Assembly (NCBI RefSeq): GCF_010634855.1 | Contig: NZ_MWLQ01000014.1 | Coordinates: 1-64,000, forward strand | DNA: 64,000 bases | Reading direction: 5' to 3' | From: Microbacterium sp. B35-30 | GTDB taxonomy: Bacteria; Actinomycetota; Actinomycetes; Actinomycetales; Microbacteriaceae | Shown: in pieces, positions 41,105 through 50,492 of the stretch | Layout: each line of letters opens with the position of its first letter | How positions within the stretch are numbered: position 1 is the stretch's first letter | The notes under the pieces: generated by a model | Told to the model about the DNA's origin: nothing | Seen by the model: only the letters and a program-made list of their open reading frames with translations | The model's database searches: none | Made by a program: the position numbers and the translations under genes

Positions 41105-43077
41105 CCCCCGTTCCCCCGTCCCGCGACGGGCACCACGACGGACTGCGCCGCCGGTCCGGCGGCGGCCAGGTCTGCCGTGTGGATCAGCGCGCCGTTCTCG
41201 TAGACCTTGAGCCGAGCCGCGTTCGGGCCCCACCACATGTTCCACCGGAGCTCGAAGTTCCCGTCATGCAGCCCGTGGGCCCATCCGCTCGTAGACGACA
41301 GCACGCCGGGAGCCGGCGGAGCCGTCTCGGTGTCGGGCGGGAGCGGGGGTTCCTGGGTCAGGCATTCCTCGTACTCGTCCGGCGTGGGCGACCAGCGGAA
41401 CCAGTCGAACGCTCCCGTGATCTCCGCGGCGGCGGTCGACCCACGGAAGGCGAACGGCCCGACGTGCGTGAAGGGCGCATCAGCCACCAGGATCGGACGA
41501 CCGAACGCCGAGAAGGCTGCGCCGTCGTACGACACCGACGCCGTGATCTGCGTGCCGTCGCTCGTCAGACGCAGCCAGATCTTGGTCGCGCCCGCCACCG
41601 CGGGCGGGGAGGAGTCCTGGCGGTTGGATCCGTTGCGGTGGTACACGAACTCGACCGTGCGGCCGGGCGTCGCTCGTCCGAGATCGAACTTGGCGTAGTG
41701 GGTGTCGGTCGCGTACAGCAGCAGGCCGGCCTGCTGGAACGGCTGGGTGGGGTCGATCTCGACGGGGGCAGTGAGCTGCCACGGACCTTCCGGAAGCTCC
41801 TGCTGGAGCAACGGCGCCGCGGCCACCCCGCCGGCGTACGTCGGGATGACGAGCTTTCCGTCCTCCACCGCGTGACGCGCCGACTGCTCCCTGACGACGC
41901 GGTCCCACACATCTCCGATGCCGTCCTTGAACTCATCCGAGCCATCCGCCGCGCACGCCTCGAACACCGGGTTCTCGGGATCGACCGGGAACTCCCCGGG
42001 GATCTCCACGACCGGCTCGGCGCCGTCCTTGGCCCACGCGATCGTCGCGCCCAGACGGTCACCCGACTCGTAGAACAAGTACGTCTCGTCCTGATGGGTC
42101 ACGATCTCGGGCGACGCCACGCGGCCCACATCTGCGCCGAGGCCGCTCGCCTGGTGAAGGATGATCGGCACCTCGCCGACCTCCCGGAGCGTCTTGTCGA
42201 TCGTGCGCGCGTAGCTCTTGCCGCTCGACGCGTGGTAGACCACGTACAGCTGACCGTTCCACTCCCAGAGATTGCCCGCCGACACGTTCTGGCCCTCTTC
42301 GGCGCCGGGGGCTACGACGTAGTCGGGATCAACGGTCCAGGTGATCCCGTCGACGGACTCGGCGAGGCGGATGCGCCGGATGTTGTCGCGCTCGTTGCCC
42401 ATGTAGAACATGCCGTACGCGAAGCCCGAGGCGGGGTCGGGGTGCTCGAAGACCCTGGCGTAGCTCGTCTCGGTGACGTTCGGTCCGCCCATGGCATTCG
42501 ACACCACGATGTCGCCGTACTCGAAATGGATGCCGTCGTCCGACGTCGCGTAGCGGGTGACCGAGTTCTCGCCGTGGAAGTACATGAACATGTTCCCGGC
42601 CTCCTCGTTCCAGATCGCGTCCGGACTGGAGGTGTGGCTGACGTCGTAGTGAGGCAGCCACTCGCTCGCGATGATCGGGTTCGACCCGTATTCGATCCAC
42701 GGGCCCTCGAGGCTGTCGGCGTACATCAGGAGCACACCCGCGGGCGAATCGTGGGGTGCCGTGTACAGGTACCACTCGCCGAGGGGGTTCTCGAAGTGCG
42801 CTCCGGCGTGGAAGACGCTCGGGAAGATGTATTCGTTCGTCGGGTTGTAGTCCATCTGGGACTTGTCGGTGATGACGCCCTGGTAGCCGAATGTCGGCCA
42901 GCCCTCGGGCGGCGGCGCCAGGGCCGTCGGCGCCACCCCGGTCGCGGCCGCAGGTGCGCTCGGTCCCGCCGGTGCCGCATGCGCGGACGGGGCCACCAGT
43001 GCCCCGACCACGAGGGCTGCCGTCGCCGTCGCCAGCGCGGCGACGACGCTCGAGCGGCGTCTCGCGGTTGTTCTCAT
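40987..43077 (-). CDS. secreted five-bladed beta-propeller glycosidase (GH43/GH32-like), frameshifted near the end
   Basis: As read, 696 aa; the intended product is about 778 aa ending at 40740. It has a signal peptide (RTTARRRSSVV, hydrophobic core, AHAAP cleavage site near 36). A five-bladed propeller follows (about 45-350) with YIFPSVFHAGAHFENPLGEW, SHTSSPDAIWNEEAGNMFMY, MYFHGENSVTRYATSDDG and ASPEIVTHQDETYLFYESG; acidic residues in these blocks are catalytic candidates. A DUF1349/concanavalin-like domain (about 355-560) and two Ig-like repeats of the chitinase-N type (LRWNMWWGPNAARLKVYENG) follow. After VVVPVAGR the frame slips at two G5 tracts (forward C runs 41105-41109 and 41113-41117). 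ATG 43077 follows AAAGGAGATACGG. Family assignment within the propellers is uncertain. Confidence 0.78.
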   Translation of the reverse strand: MRTTARRRSSVVAALATATAALVVGALVAPSAHAAPAGPSAPAAATGVAPTALAPPPEGWPTFGYQGVITDKSQMDYNPTNEYIFPSVFHAGAHFENPLGEWYLYTAPHDSPAGVLLMYADSLEGPWIEYGSNPIIASEWLPHYDVSHTSSPDAIWNEEAGNMFMYFHGENSVTRYATSDDGIHFEYGDIVVSNAMGGPNVTETSYARVFEHPDPASGFAYGMFYMGNERDNIRRIRLAESVDGITWTVDPDYVVAPGAEEGQNVSAGNLWEWNGQLYVVYHASSGKSYARTIDKTLREVGEVPIILHQASGLGADVGRVASPEIVTHQDETYLFYESGDRLGATIAWAKDGAEPVVEIPGEFPVDPENPVFEACAADGSDEFKDGIGDVWDRVVREQSARHAVEDGKLVIPTYAGGVAAAPLLQQELPEGPWQLTAPVEIDPTQPFQQAGLLLYATDTHYAKFDLGRATPGRTVEFVYHRNGSNRQDSSPPAVAGATKIWLRLTSDGTQITASVSYDGAAFSAFGRPILVADAPFTHVGPFAFRGSTAAAEITGAFDWFRWSPTPDEYEECLTQEPPLPPDTETAPPAPGVLSSTSGWAHGLHDGNFELRWNMWWGPNAARLKVYENGALIHTADLAAAGPAAQSVVVPVAGRGNGGVRLHRRSDQLAGRDQSLAGHREGDGCRTRRPASLGRQP

Positions 43078-43165
43078 CCGTATCTCCTTTGATGCGTGTC
43101 CCGCTGTCGCCCGTGCCCGCTTTGACACGTCCCTGCGGTCTGTGCGTATACTCGGCGGCATCTGC

Positions 43166-43209
43166 TAATGCGCATTACCACCGCCGATTCGCTATGCTAA
43201 TGCGTATAA
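43166..43209. promoter_or_regulatory. two LacI-type operators between propeller glycosidase and LacI gene
   Basis: TAATGCGCATTA (43166-43177) is a perfect 12-bp palindrome with a central CG; TAATGCGTATAA (43198-43209) is a diverged second copy 32 bp away. A third partial copy (GTGCGTATAC) lies at 43142. They lie in the 211-bp divergent region and fit autoregulation by the LacI protein at 43289 and control of the glycosidase. Confidence 0.75.
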
Positions 43210-43288
43210 CCCACTTCGGCTAGAGGATTTCTCGCACCGAAGGGCCCAGCAGGTACGGCGAGGACGCCGTCTCACCAGAGGAAGATCG

Positions 43289-44365
43289 ATGACGACACCA
43301 CCGAGCGCGCATGGGCGCATCACCCAGCGCCGCATCGCCGAGCTCGCCGGCGTCAGCCAGGCGACGGTATCGCTCGTACTGAACGGGAAGGCGGATGCGT
43401 CGACGCGCATCCCGGAAGAGACGCGCCGTCGCGTGCTGGACGTCATCAACAGCACGACCTATGTCCCCGATCCCGCCGCCCGGCGGCTGGCCGGCGTAGG
43501 GAACAAGATCATCGGAGTGTTCACCTACGAGCCGGCGTTTCCGAGCGCCAGCCTCGACTTCTACGCGGCTCTGCTCACGGGGATCGAGTCCGAGGCCGAG
43601 GTGCTCGGCTGCGACCTGCTGCTGTTCACGAGCGCACCGGTCGAGGGTTCCCGGCGTCGCCTGTTCCATGAGAACAACCGTCTGCGACTGGCCGACGGGT
43701 GCCTTCTGCTCGGGCAGGAGATGGACACCGAAGAGCTCGAGCGGCTCGTCGCGAGCGGATTCCCCTTCGTGGCCATCGGCCGTCGCGAGGCGGAGGGCGT
43801 GCCCTATGTCGCCGCCGACTACGTGACGGGCACAGCGGCGCTCGCCGCTCGCGCCGTCGACCTCGGCCATCGCCGCTTCGCATACGTCCATCCCGACAGC
43901 CGAGGCGAGTCGGTGCTCGACCGTCAGCGCGGCTTCCGCGCTGAGCTCGAGCGGAGGGGGATCGCGGCCGACGATGCGACCACGTTCATCGCAAGTGCCG
44001 GGGAGGATGCCGCGGCTGACTGGCAGCAGGTGCGCGCCTCGGGTGCGACGGTGCTCTTCGTCGAGAACCCGACGTATGCGATCGGGATGTTTCCGCACAT
44101 CCTCCGCGACGGCCTCTCGGTTCCCGACGATCTCTCGATCGTCGCGCTGGCCGACCCCTCGCGATCATCCGAGAGCGACCTCGACTTCACGCGACTCAGC
44201 CCGCCGCGCACACGACTCGGCTCGGAGGCGCTGGCCCTGCTGTCGCGCATCCTCGATCCGTCCGCCGAGGTCGACGAGTCGGAACTGCGCATCACCCTCG
44301 ACTGCACAATCACCGACGGAGCCACCCTCGCCCGCCCCCGCACCGCTCAGGAGACCACCCGATGA
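43289..44365 (+). CDS. LacI-family transcriptional regulator
   Basis: A 358-aa repressor. HTH at residues 11-33 (TQRRIAELAGVSQATVSLVL), effector domain with GNKIIGVFTYEPAFPSASLD, DLGHRRFAYVHPDSRGE and LSIVALADPSRSS, slightly divergent from the consensus at the last block. ATG 43289 follows GAGGAAG. It overlaps the FAD oxidoreductase gene by 4 nt (ATGA), so the regulator is the first gene of the operon it likely controls. The palindromes at 43166-43209 are its probable target. Confidence 0.92.
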   Translation: MTTPPSAHGRITQRRIAELAGVSQATVSLVLNGKADASTRIPEETRRRVLDVINSTTYVPDPAARRLAGVGNKIIGVFTYEPAFPSASLDFYAALLTGIESEAEVLGCDLLLFTSAPVEGSRRRLFHENNRLRLADGCLLLGQEMDTEELERLVASGFPFVAIGRREAEGVPYVAADYVTGTAALAARAVDLGHRRFAYVHPDSRGESVLDRQRGFRAELERRGIAADDATTFIASAGEDAAADWQQVRASGATVLFVENPTYAIGMFPHILRDGLSVPDDLSIVALADPSRSSESDLDFTRLSPPRTRLGSEALALLSRILDPSAEVDESELRITLDCTITDGATLARPRTAQETTR

Positions 44366-45966
44366 CCGAACTTCGCACCGAGATCCTCGTCGTCGGAGGT
44401 GGCCTCGGAGGCGTCGCCGCAGCGCTGGCGGCGCTCGATGCCGGCCGGCAGGTGGTGCTCAGCGAGGAGTACCGGTGGCTCGGCGGACAGCTCACCAGCC
44501 AAGCGGTGCCGATGGACGAGCACAGCTGGATCGAGCAGTTCGGAGCCACAGCCCGGTACCGGCGGTTGCGCGACGGCATCCGTGACCACTACCGACGCTG
44601 GTATCCCCTGACCGCGCAGGCCCTGGCCGAGCCCACTCTCAACCCCGGGAACGGCATGGTCAGCCGGCTGTGCGCGGAGCCCCGCGCCGGTGTCGCCGTC
44701 ATCGAGGCGCTGCTTGCCCCGCACCGGGCGGCCGGGCGGCTCACCCTCATCCAGCCCGCGGTCGCCGTCGCCGCCGACGTCGACGACGACCGCGTTCGGG
44801 CCGTGACCCTCCGGCGTCTGGACGACGGCTCCGAGGTCGTGGTGGCGGCCGATTACGTCATCGACGCGACAGAGCTCGGCGACCTGCTCCCCCTCACCGG
44901 CGCCGAGTATGTCACCGGGTTCGAGGGACGGTCCGATACCGGCGAACCCAGCGCGCCCGACGAGGCGCAGCCGGGAAACCAGCAGGCCTTCAGCTGGTGC
45001 TTCGTCGTCGACCACGTGGACGGGGACCACACCATCGACCGCCCGGCCGAATACGACATGTGGCGCACGCAGCAGCCGTCGTACTGGGGAGCACCGATGC
45101 TGTCGCTCACAGGGCCGGACCCCCGCACTCTCGAGACGCTCACGCGCACCTTCACCCCGCACGGAGCCCGACCGGCCGTCCTCGCCGATCAGGGCAAGGA
45201 CCCGGGCGATCGCGAGCTGTGGACCTTCCGCCGCATCCTCGCGCGCGACAACTTCACGCCGGGCTCGTTCCCCAGCGACCTCGTGCTCGTGAACTGGCCG
45301 ATGATCGACTACCTCGGCGGCACACTGGTGGACGTCTCGGCCGAGGAGGCAGAACAGCAGAAGTCCAGGGCGCGCCAGCAGTCCCTGTCGATGCTCTACT
45401 GGCTGCAGACCGAGGCTCCCCGGCCCGACGGCGGTACGGGGTTCCCCGGACTGCGGCTCCGCGGCGACGTCACCGAGGGTCCTGACGGACTCGCGATGGC
45501 CCCGTACATCCGGGAGTCCCGCCGCCTGCTCACGGAGCAGCGCGTGACAGAGCATGACCTCTCGATCGCCCTCCGCGGCCACGGGCGGCCCTTCACGACC
45601 CCGGAGTCCATCGGCGTCGGCATGTACCGGATCGATCTTCACCCGACGACCGGCGGAGACAACTACCTCGACGTGGCCAGCGCGCCCTTCGAGATTCCGC
45701 TCGGCATCCTGATCCCGCGGCGGCTCGAGAACCTGCTGCCCGCCGGCAAGAACGCCGGCACCACGCACATCACCAACGGCGCGTTCCGGCTCCATCCCGT
45801 GGAGTGGAACATCGGCGAAGCCGCCGGGTCGCTCGCCGCCTTCAGCCTGCATCGCACGACCACCCCCCGTGCGGTGCGGAACACTCCTGCGCTCCTGCAG
45901 GAGTTCCAGTCCCTGCTCACTGACACCGGCGTCGAGCTCCACTGGCCCGACGTCGCCGGCTACTAG
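44362..45966 (+). CDS. FAD-dependent oxidoreductase (FAD_oxidored type)
   Basis: A 534-aa flavoprotein. The N-terminal dinucleotide motif is ILVVGGGLGGVAAALAALDA, followed by SEEYRWLGGQLTSQAVPMDE, which marks the FAD_oxidored group found in many sugar and polysaccharide loci; the FAD-binding C-terminal motif is LLPAGKNAGTTHITNGAFRL. No signal peptide, so cytoplasmic. The substrate is unknown; hydroxy-acid or sugar oxidation is plausible. It stands between a LacI regulator and an importer with no other catabolic enzyme in the operon. Start ATG 44362 overlaps the regulator's stop. Confidence 0.88.
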   Translation: MTELRTEILVVGGGLGGVAAALAALDAGRQVVLSEEYRWLGGQLTSQAVPMDEHSWIEQFGATARYRRLRDGIRDHYRRWYPLTAQALAEPTLNPGNGMVSRLCAEPRAGVAVIEALLAPHRAAGRLTLIQPAVAVAADVDDDRVRAVTLRRLDDGSEVVVAADYVIDATELGDLLPLTGAEYVTGFEGRSDTGEPSAPDEAQPGNQQAFSWCFVVDHVDGDHTIDRPAEYDMWRTQQPSYWGAPMLSLTGPDPRTLETLTRTFTPHGARPAVLADQGKDPGDRELWTFRRILARDNFTPGSFPSDLVLVNWPMIDYLGGTLVDVSAEEAEQQKSRARQQSLSMLYWLQTEAPRPDGGTGFPGLRLRGDVTEGPDGLAMAPYIRESRRLLTEQRVTEHDLSIALRGHGRPFTTPESIGVGMYRIDLHPTTGGDNYLDVASAPFEIPLGILIPRRLENLLPAGKNAGTTHITNGAFRLHPVEWNIGEAAGSLAAFSLHRTTTPRAVRNTPALLQEFQSLLTDTGVELHWPDVAGY

Positions 45967-45976
45967 GAGAATCCGA

Positions 45977-47260
45977 ATGAGATCAGCAAAGCCGCTGACC
46001 GCCGCCGCCCTGCTCGCGGCGACAGCGTTCGTCGCCACCGCCTGCGCGGGCGGCCCTGCCCCCGATGCAGAACCCGCGGAAGACATCGATCTGCGCATGA
46101 CCGTGTGGACCTCGAACGAGGATCACCTCTCCCTGTTCGACTCGATCGCCGACGAATACATGGCCGACCACCCGGAGATCGCGTCCATCACCTTCGATCC
46201 GCTGCCCTTCGACGACTACACCTCGACTGTCACGACGCAGCTCGCGGGCGGCAACGCACCCGACCTCGCGTGGATCCTCGAGAACTCGGCGCCGGACTTC
46301 GTCTCGAGCGGGGCGCTGGTGCCGCTGAACGACGTCCTCGAGTCGACCGAGGGCTACGAGTTCGACGACCTCTCCCCGAGCGCCACCGCGCTGTGGGAGA
46401 GCGAGGGCGAGCTGCTCGCCTACCCCTTCAGCACCTCGCCGTTCGTCGTGTTCGCCAACGATGACCTGCTGGCCCAGGCGGGGCAGCCGGCATCCGCCCA
46501 GCTCCTCGCCGACGGCTCGTGGACGTGGGAGGACGTCGATTCCATCGGCGCAGCCGTGCGCGAGGCCACCGGAAAGGCCGGCTTCGTCGTCCGCGACTTC
46601 GACTACCTGAACTGGGACTACCTCAGCACCGTCTGGAACGGCTGGGGCGCTGCGCCCTGGACCGAAGACGGTGCGACGTGCACGTTCGCCGACGACGAGA
46701 TGGTGGAGGCGTTCGAGTTCCTGCACGATGCGGCATTCACGTCGCAGTCCATGCCGGGCCCCGGCACGACGGCGGACTTCTTCGCCGGCGAGGCCGCCTT
46801 CACCGTGACACAGATCTCGCGGGCGAACCTGCTCGAAGAGGGCGGCTTCGCCTGGAACCTCCTGCCGCTCCCGGAAGGCCCGGTGGGCGAGTACGCCGTC
46901 ACCGGCCAGGCGGGTATCGGCGTGATGAGCCAGGGTGAGAACACGCAGGCCGCGGCGGAGTTCCTGGCGTTCTTCACCAACCCCGAGAACGCCGAGAAGC
47001 TGGCCGCCTACTTCCCGCCCCCTCGCACGTCGCTGCTGAACGCCGAGACGCTCGCCGCCGCCAACCCCCTCCTGAGCGAGGAGCAGATCGAGTCGGTCGT
47101 CGTGCCCGGCATCGAGAACGGCGAGGTGCGCCCCAGCCACACGGACTCGGCCGAGATCGGGCAGCAGGTCCGCGCCTCGCTCGACGACCTGTGGGTGGCG
47201 GACGCGGACATTCCCGCCGTCCTCGAGGCGACCTGCTCGGCGATCGATCCCCTCCTGTAG
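45977..47260 (+). CDS. sugar ABC transporter solute-binding lipoprotein
   Basis: A 427-aa lipoprotein with lipobox VATAC (Cys23). The mature receptor contains MTVWTSNEDHLSLFDSIADE, QLAGGNAPDLAWILENSAPD and GWGAAPWTEDGATCTFADDE. ATG 45977 is preceded by AGGAGA, 10 nt after the FAD gene. Unlike the other binding-protein genes, no strong hairpin separates it from the permease. Ligand unknown. Confidence 0.92.
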   Translation: MRSAKPLTAAALLAATAFVATACAGGPAPDAEPAEDIDLRMTVWTSNEDHLSLFDSIADEYMADHPEIASITFDPLPFDDYTSTVTTQLAGGNAPDLAWILENSAPDFVSSGALVPLNDVLESTEGYEFDDLSPSATALWESEGELLAYPFSTSPFVVFANDDLLAQAGQPASAQLLADGSWTWEDVDSIGAAVREATGKAGFVVRDFDYLNWDYLSTVWNGWGAAPWTEDGATCTFADDEMVEAFEFLHDAAFTSQSMPGPGTTADFFAGEAAFTVTQISRANLLEEGGFAWNLLPLPEGPVGEYAVTGQAGIGVMSQGENTQAAAEFLAFFTNPENAEKLAAYFPPPRTSLLNAETLAAANPLLSEEQIESVVVPGIENGEVRPSHTDSAEIGQQVRASLDDLWVADADIPAVLEATCSAIDPLL

Positions 47261-47275
47261 CGGGCGAAGGACGAC

Positions 47276-48232
47276 ATGACCGTCACAACGGACGCACTCC
47301 CGGGCCGCACCCTGCGGCCCGGGGGTGCCCCCGGCACCGCGCGGCGACCGTGGTTGACATACCAGCGACGCGACGCGCTCACCGGATACCTCTTCATCGC
47401 ACCGCAGCTCGCCGGCATCGTGCTGTTCGTCCTCGTGCCGCTGGTGCTCGTCTTCTACTACTCGTTCCACGAGTGGAACGTCCTCGCGGGCACCTTCACG
47501 TTCGTCGGGCTCGAGAACGTCGAGAAGCTGTTCAGCGATCCCCAGCTCGCGTCGGTGCTGACCGCCACGGGCGTCTTCTCGGTCGGGCTCGTCGTCTTCA
47601 ATCTGACGCTGGCACTCCTGCTCGCGGTCATGCTCAACCGGCGGTGGCGCGGCATCACCGTCTTCCGCACGATCTTCTTCTCTCCGGTCGTCGTCTCTCT
47701 GGTCGCCTGGACGATCGTGTGGGGCTTCCTCCTGCAGGACAACGGCGGCATCAACGGCCTGCTCGCGATGATCGGCATCGACGGACCCAACTGGCTGCGC
47801 GAGGGTCCGACGGCGATGCTGAGCGTGATCGTCGTCCAGGTGTTCAAGAACGTCGGCCTCAACATGGTGCTGTTCCTCGCCGCGCTCCAGGGCGTGCCGC
47901 GCGAACTGCAGGAGGCTGCACGCGTCGACGGCGCGAACGATCGCCAGATCTTCAGCCGCATCGTGCTTCCTCTCATCTCGCCGACGATCCTGCTCACCCT
48001 CATCATCACGATCGTCGGCTCGCTGCAGGTCTACGCGCAGATCGCGGTGCTCACGCAGGGCGGCCCGGGGATCTCCACGACCGTCCTCGTCTACTACCTC
48101 GTCCAGCAGGCGTTCGACTTCCACCACTTCGGGTACGGCTCGACGCTCGCGCTCCTGCTGTTCCTGATCGTCCTCGTGCTGACCATCGCCCAGTGGCAGT
48201 TGCGCAAGAGATGGGTCTTCTATGAGAACTGA
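47276..48232 (+). CDS. sugar ABC transporter permease (first)
   Basis: A 318-aa membrane subunit with TGYLFIAPQLAGIVLFVLVP as first span and the docking loop ELQEAARVDGANDRQIFSRI. It ends LRKRWVFYEN, usual for this position. Start ATG 47276 follows GAAGGA. It overlaps the second permease by 11 nt. Confidence 0.93.
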   Translation: MTVTTDALPGRTLRPGGAPGTARRPWLTYQRRDALTGYLFIAPQLAGIVLFVLVPLVLVFYYSFHEWNVLAGTFTFVGLENVEKLFSDPQLASVLTATGVFSVGLVVFNLTLALLLAVMLNRRWRGITVFRTIFFSPVVVSLVAWTIVWGFLLQDNGGINGLLAMIGIDGPNWLREGPTAMLSVIVVQVFKNVGLNMVLFLAALQGVPRELQEAARVDGANDRQIFSRIVLPLISPTILLTLIITIVGSLQVYAQIAVLTQGGPGISTTVLVYYLVQQAFDFHHFGYGSTLALLLFLIVLVLTIAQWQLRKRWVFYEN

Positions 48233-49151
48233 CACGGCTCCGACGGCCGAGCCGGCGGCATCCCTCATCCCCAACCTCGATGAACTCGCCGACCGCCCCT
48301 CGCGGGCACCCCGGCGGCTGGCGCCGGCCTGGAAGAAGGTGATCTTCTACGGCGCGCTCTGCCTCATCGCCATCCCCTTCGTCTTCCCGACGTGGTGGAT
48401 GATCACGTCGTCTCTCAAGCCGGTCAACGAGATCTTCGCGTTCCCGCCGTCGCTGTGGCCCGCCGATCCGACCCTCCAGGCCTACGTCGACGCGTTCACC
48501 ATCCAGCCGTTCGCGAGGCAGTACTTCAACAGCGTCTACATCGCCGTGCTGGTGACGGCCGGCACGATGCTGGTCGCGGCACTCGCCGGCTATGCGTTCG
48601 CTCGCATCAAGTTCCCCGGTCAGAACCTGCTGTTCATGGTGGTGCTGGTCGGCCTGCTGATCCCGAGCGAGGTCACGATCGTCCCGCTGTTCCAGATGTT
48701 CAACTCGTGGGGCATGGTGAACACCCATTGGCCGCTGCTGCTGGTGACCACGTTCGGCGCACCCAGCGTGCTGGCGACCTTCATCATGCGCCAGTTCTTC
48801 CTGACCCTGCCGGTGGAACTGGAAGAAGCAGCCCGCCTGGACGGGCTGGGCCGCTGGTCGATCTGGTGGCGCATCGCGCTCCCGCTCTCGAAGACGGCGC
48901 TCGCCGCGGTGGCGATCTTCACCTTCCTGCACGTCTGGAACCTCTACCTCGAGCCCACCGTCTATCTGCTCTCGCCTGAGCTCTTCACCCTTCCGCAGGC
49001 GCTCACGCGATACACCGACGCGTACGGCGGCGAGATGTGGAACGTGCAGATGGCTGCCTCGACGATGACGGCACTCCCGGTGCTCATCGTGTTCGTCTTC
49101 GCGCAGAAGCAGTTCGTCGAAGGGCTCGCCCAGACGGGGCTCAAGGGCTGA
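48222..49151 (+). CDS. sugar ABC transporter permease (second)
   Basis: A 309-aa membrane subunit. Span pattern and EEAARLDGLGRWSIWWRIAL loop are normal, with the tail KQFVEGLAQTGLKG. The first 40 residues are an extended hydrophilic N-terminus. It closes the operon and is followed by a strong terminator at 49197. Confidence 0.93.
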   Translation: MRTDTAPTAEPAASLIPNLDELADRPSRAPRRLAPAWKKVIFYGALCLIAIPFVFPTWWMITSSLKPVNEIFAFPPSLWPADPTLQAYVDAFTIQPFARQYFNSVYIAVLVTAGTMLVAALAGYAFARIKFPGQNLLFMVVLVGLLIPSEVTIVPLFQMFNSWGMVNTHWPLLLVTTFGAPSVLATFIMRQFFLTLPVELEEAARLDGLGRWSIWWRIALPLSKTALAAVAIFTFLHVWNLYLEPTVYLLSPELFTLPQALTRYTDAYGGEMWNVQMAASTMTALPVLIVFVFAQKQFVEGLAQTGLKG

Positions 49152-49196
49152 TCGCCGCCGTAACCGTGGTGTACCGGCGTCCGCGGCAGACTGCGA

Positions 49197-49255
49197 ACAC
49201 CGCATCCCGACGAGCCCCCACCGTCCGCGGCGGGGGGCTCGTCGGGCATGCGGTG
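49197..49255 (+). terminator. long stem-loop terminator after the importer operon
   Basis: ACACCGCAT-CCCGACGAGCCC (from 49197) pairs with GGGCTCGTCGGGC-ATGCGGTGT (to 49255) with one bulged base, giving about 22 bp. It stands 46 nt after the permease stop and before the next regulator. Confidence 0.8.
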
Positions 49256-49298
49256 TCTGCCGGGGCACGAAGGATGGGGACACGCGCGCCGACTCGTC

Positions 49299-49350
49299 GG
49301 TAAACGCTTGCTCGATAAGCCTGCCGAACCGGACACACAGGGCCTAGACT
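49299..49350 (+). promoter_or_regulatory. LacI-type operator and leaderless -10 of LacI-49358
   Basis: GGTAAACGCTTGCT (49299-49312) is a class-2 operator. TAGACT (49345-49350) lies exactly 7 nt before GTG 49358, the leaderless pattern. The -35 is weak. The operator suggests autoregulation. Confidence 0.7.
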
Positions 49351-49357
49351 CTGGCCT

Positions 49358-50392
49358 GTGAGCGACATCATCGCGCCGACCCGAGGCGCCGCCACCCTGC
49401 ACGACGTCGCCCGTGAGGCAGGAGTCTCGCTGGCCACGGCGTCGCGCGTCCTCAACGGCTCCACCCGCAAGGTCGCCGAGAGCTACCGGGAGCGCGTAGA
49501 GGCCGCGGCCGAGAAGCTCGGCTACTCGGCGAACCTCTCCGCTCAGGCCACGGCGCGCGGCACGTCGGCGATCGTCGCGCTGCTGGTCGCCGACATCGCC
49601 GACCCCTACTTCGGCCAGCTCGCCTCGGGCGTCGCACGCGGCGCCGACGAAGCGGGGCTCGTCGTCACGATCGCGATCACCGAGCGCGACCCGCAGCGTG
49701 AGGTGAAGCTCGTGCGCGCGCTCCGCGGTCAGCGCCCGCGCGGACTCATCCTGGCCGCATCCCGTGTCGAAGGACCGGACGCCGTCGGCCTTCAAGGAGA
49801 ACTCGACGCCTTCGCCAACATGGGCGGCCGCGTCGTCGTGGTCGGGCCGGGCGGCGGCGATGCGCGATCGGTCGCGGTCGACAACCACGGCGGCGCACGT
49901 GCACTCGGCGCCGAGCTCGCCGGACTCGGGTACCGCGAGGCGATCGTGGTCGCGGCGTCCGAGGGCATCCGCACCTCCGACGATCGCCTCGCCGGGTTCA
50001 CGGAGGGCTTCACCGCAGCCGGCGGTGCCATCCGCGACGTGCGACGGTCGGGGTTCACCCGCGATGCGGGCTACCAGGCCGCATCCGACCTCCTCAGCGG
50101 CGACGTCCCCGCCGGCACCCTCATCTTCGGCATCAGCGACGTCGTCGCGATCGGCATCACGTCGGCCGTCCGCGATGCCGGACGCCAGGTCGGCGCCGAC
50201 ATCGCCGTCGCCGGCTTCGACGACATCGCCACGGGGCGCGACATCCGTCCCGGCCTCACGACCGTGCGCGTGCCTCTCGAGGATCTCGGATACCGCGCAC
50301 TGCAGGCGGCGACCGACCCGGAATGGGAGGCCGCCGAGCCGCAGCTGCCGCTCGAGGTCATCGTGCGAGGCAGCACCCCGCCGCGAGACTGA
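49358..50392 (+). CDS. LacI-family regulator, candidate master regulator of the class-2 operators
   Basis: A 344-aa repressor: HTH at about residues 13-34 (LHDVAREAGVSLATASRVLN), hinge LGYSANLSAQATARGTS, effector domain with LLVADIADPYFGQLASGVA, GFTEGFTAAGGAIRD and VAGFDDIATGRDIRPGLTTV. GTG 49358 has no ribosome site but sits 7 nt after TAGACT, so the mRNA is probably leaderless. An operator of the GGAAAGCGTTTACC class precedes it, and the same motif occurs at six other places in the window. That makes it the best candidate for the shared repressor, by autoregulation logic only. Confidence 0.92.
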   Translation: MSDIIAPTRGAATLHDVAREAGVSLATASRVLNGSTRKVAESYRERVEAAAEKLGYSANLSAQATARGTSAIVALLVADIADPYFGQLASGVARGADEAGLVVTIAITERDPQREVKLVRALRGQRPRGLILAASRVEGPDAVGLQGELDAFANMGGRVVVVGPGGGDARSVAVDNHGGARALGAELAGLGYREAIVVAASEGIRTSDDRLAGFTEGFTAAGGAIRDVRRSGFTRDAGYQAASDLLSGDVPAGTLIFGISDVVAIGITSAVRDAGRQVGADIAVAGFDDIATGRDIRPGLTTVRVPLEDLGYRALQAATDPEWEAAEPQLPLEVIVRGSTPPRD

Positions 50393-50440
50393 CGGCTCCG
50401 CCGGTTCACGGGCGAGATCGCCGCGTGCGCCGAACCGCTC

Positions 50441-50462
50441 AGGAAACGTTCCCCGGTAGGCT
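50441..50462 (+). promoter_or_regulatory. AAACGTTT-class operator and -10 of LacI-50493
   Basis: AGGAAACGTTCCCC (50441-50454), a near-palindrome with central CG, ends 2 nt before the -10-like TAGGCT (50457-50462). The start codon with AAGGAG follows at 50493. Confidence 0.7.
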
Positions 50463-50492
50463 GAGCGCGCCGTGCGACCGAAGGAGTCACGG

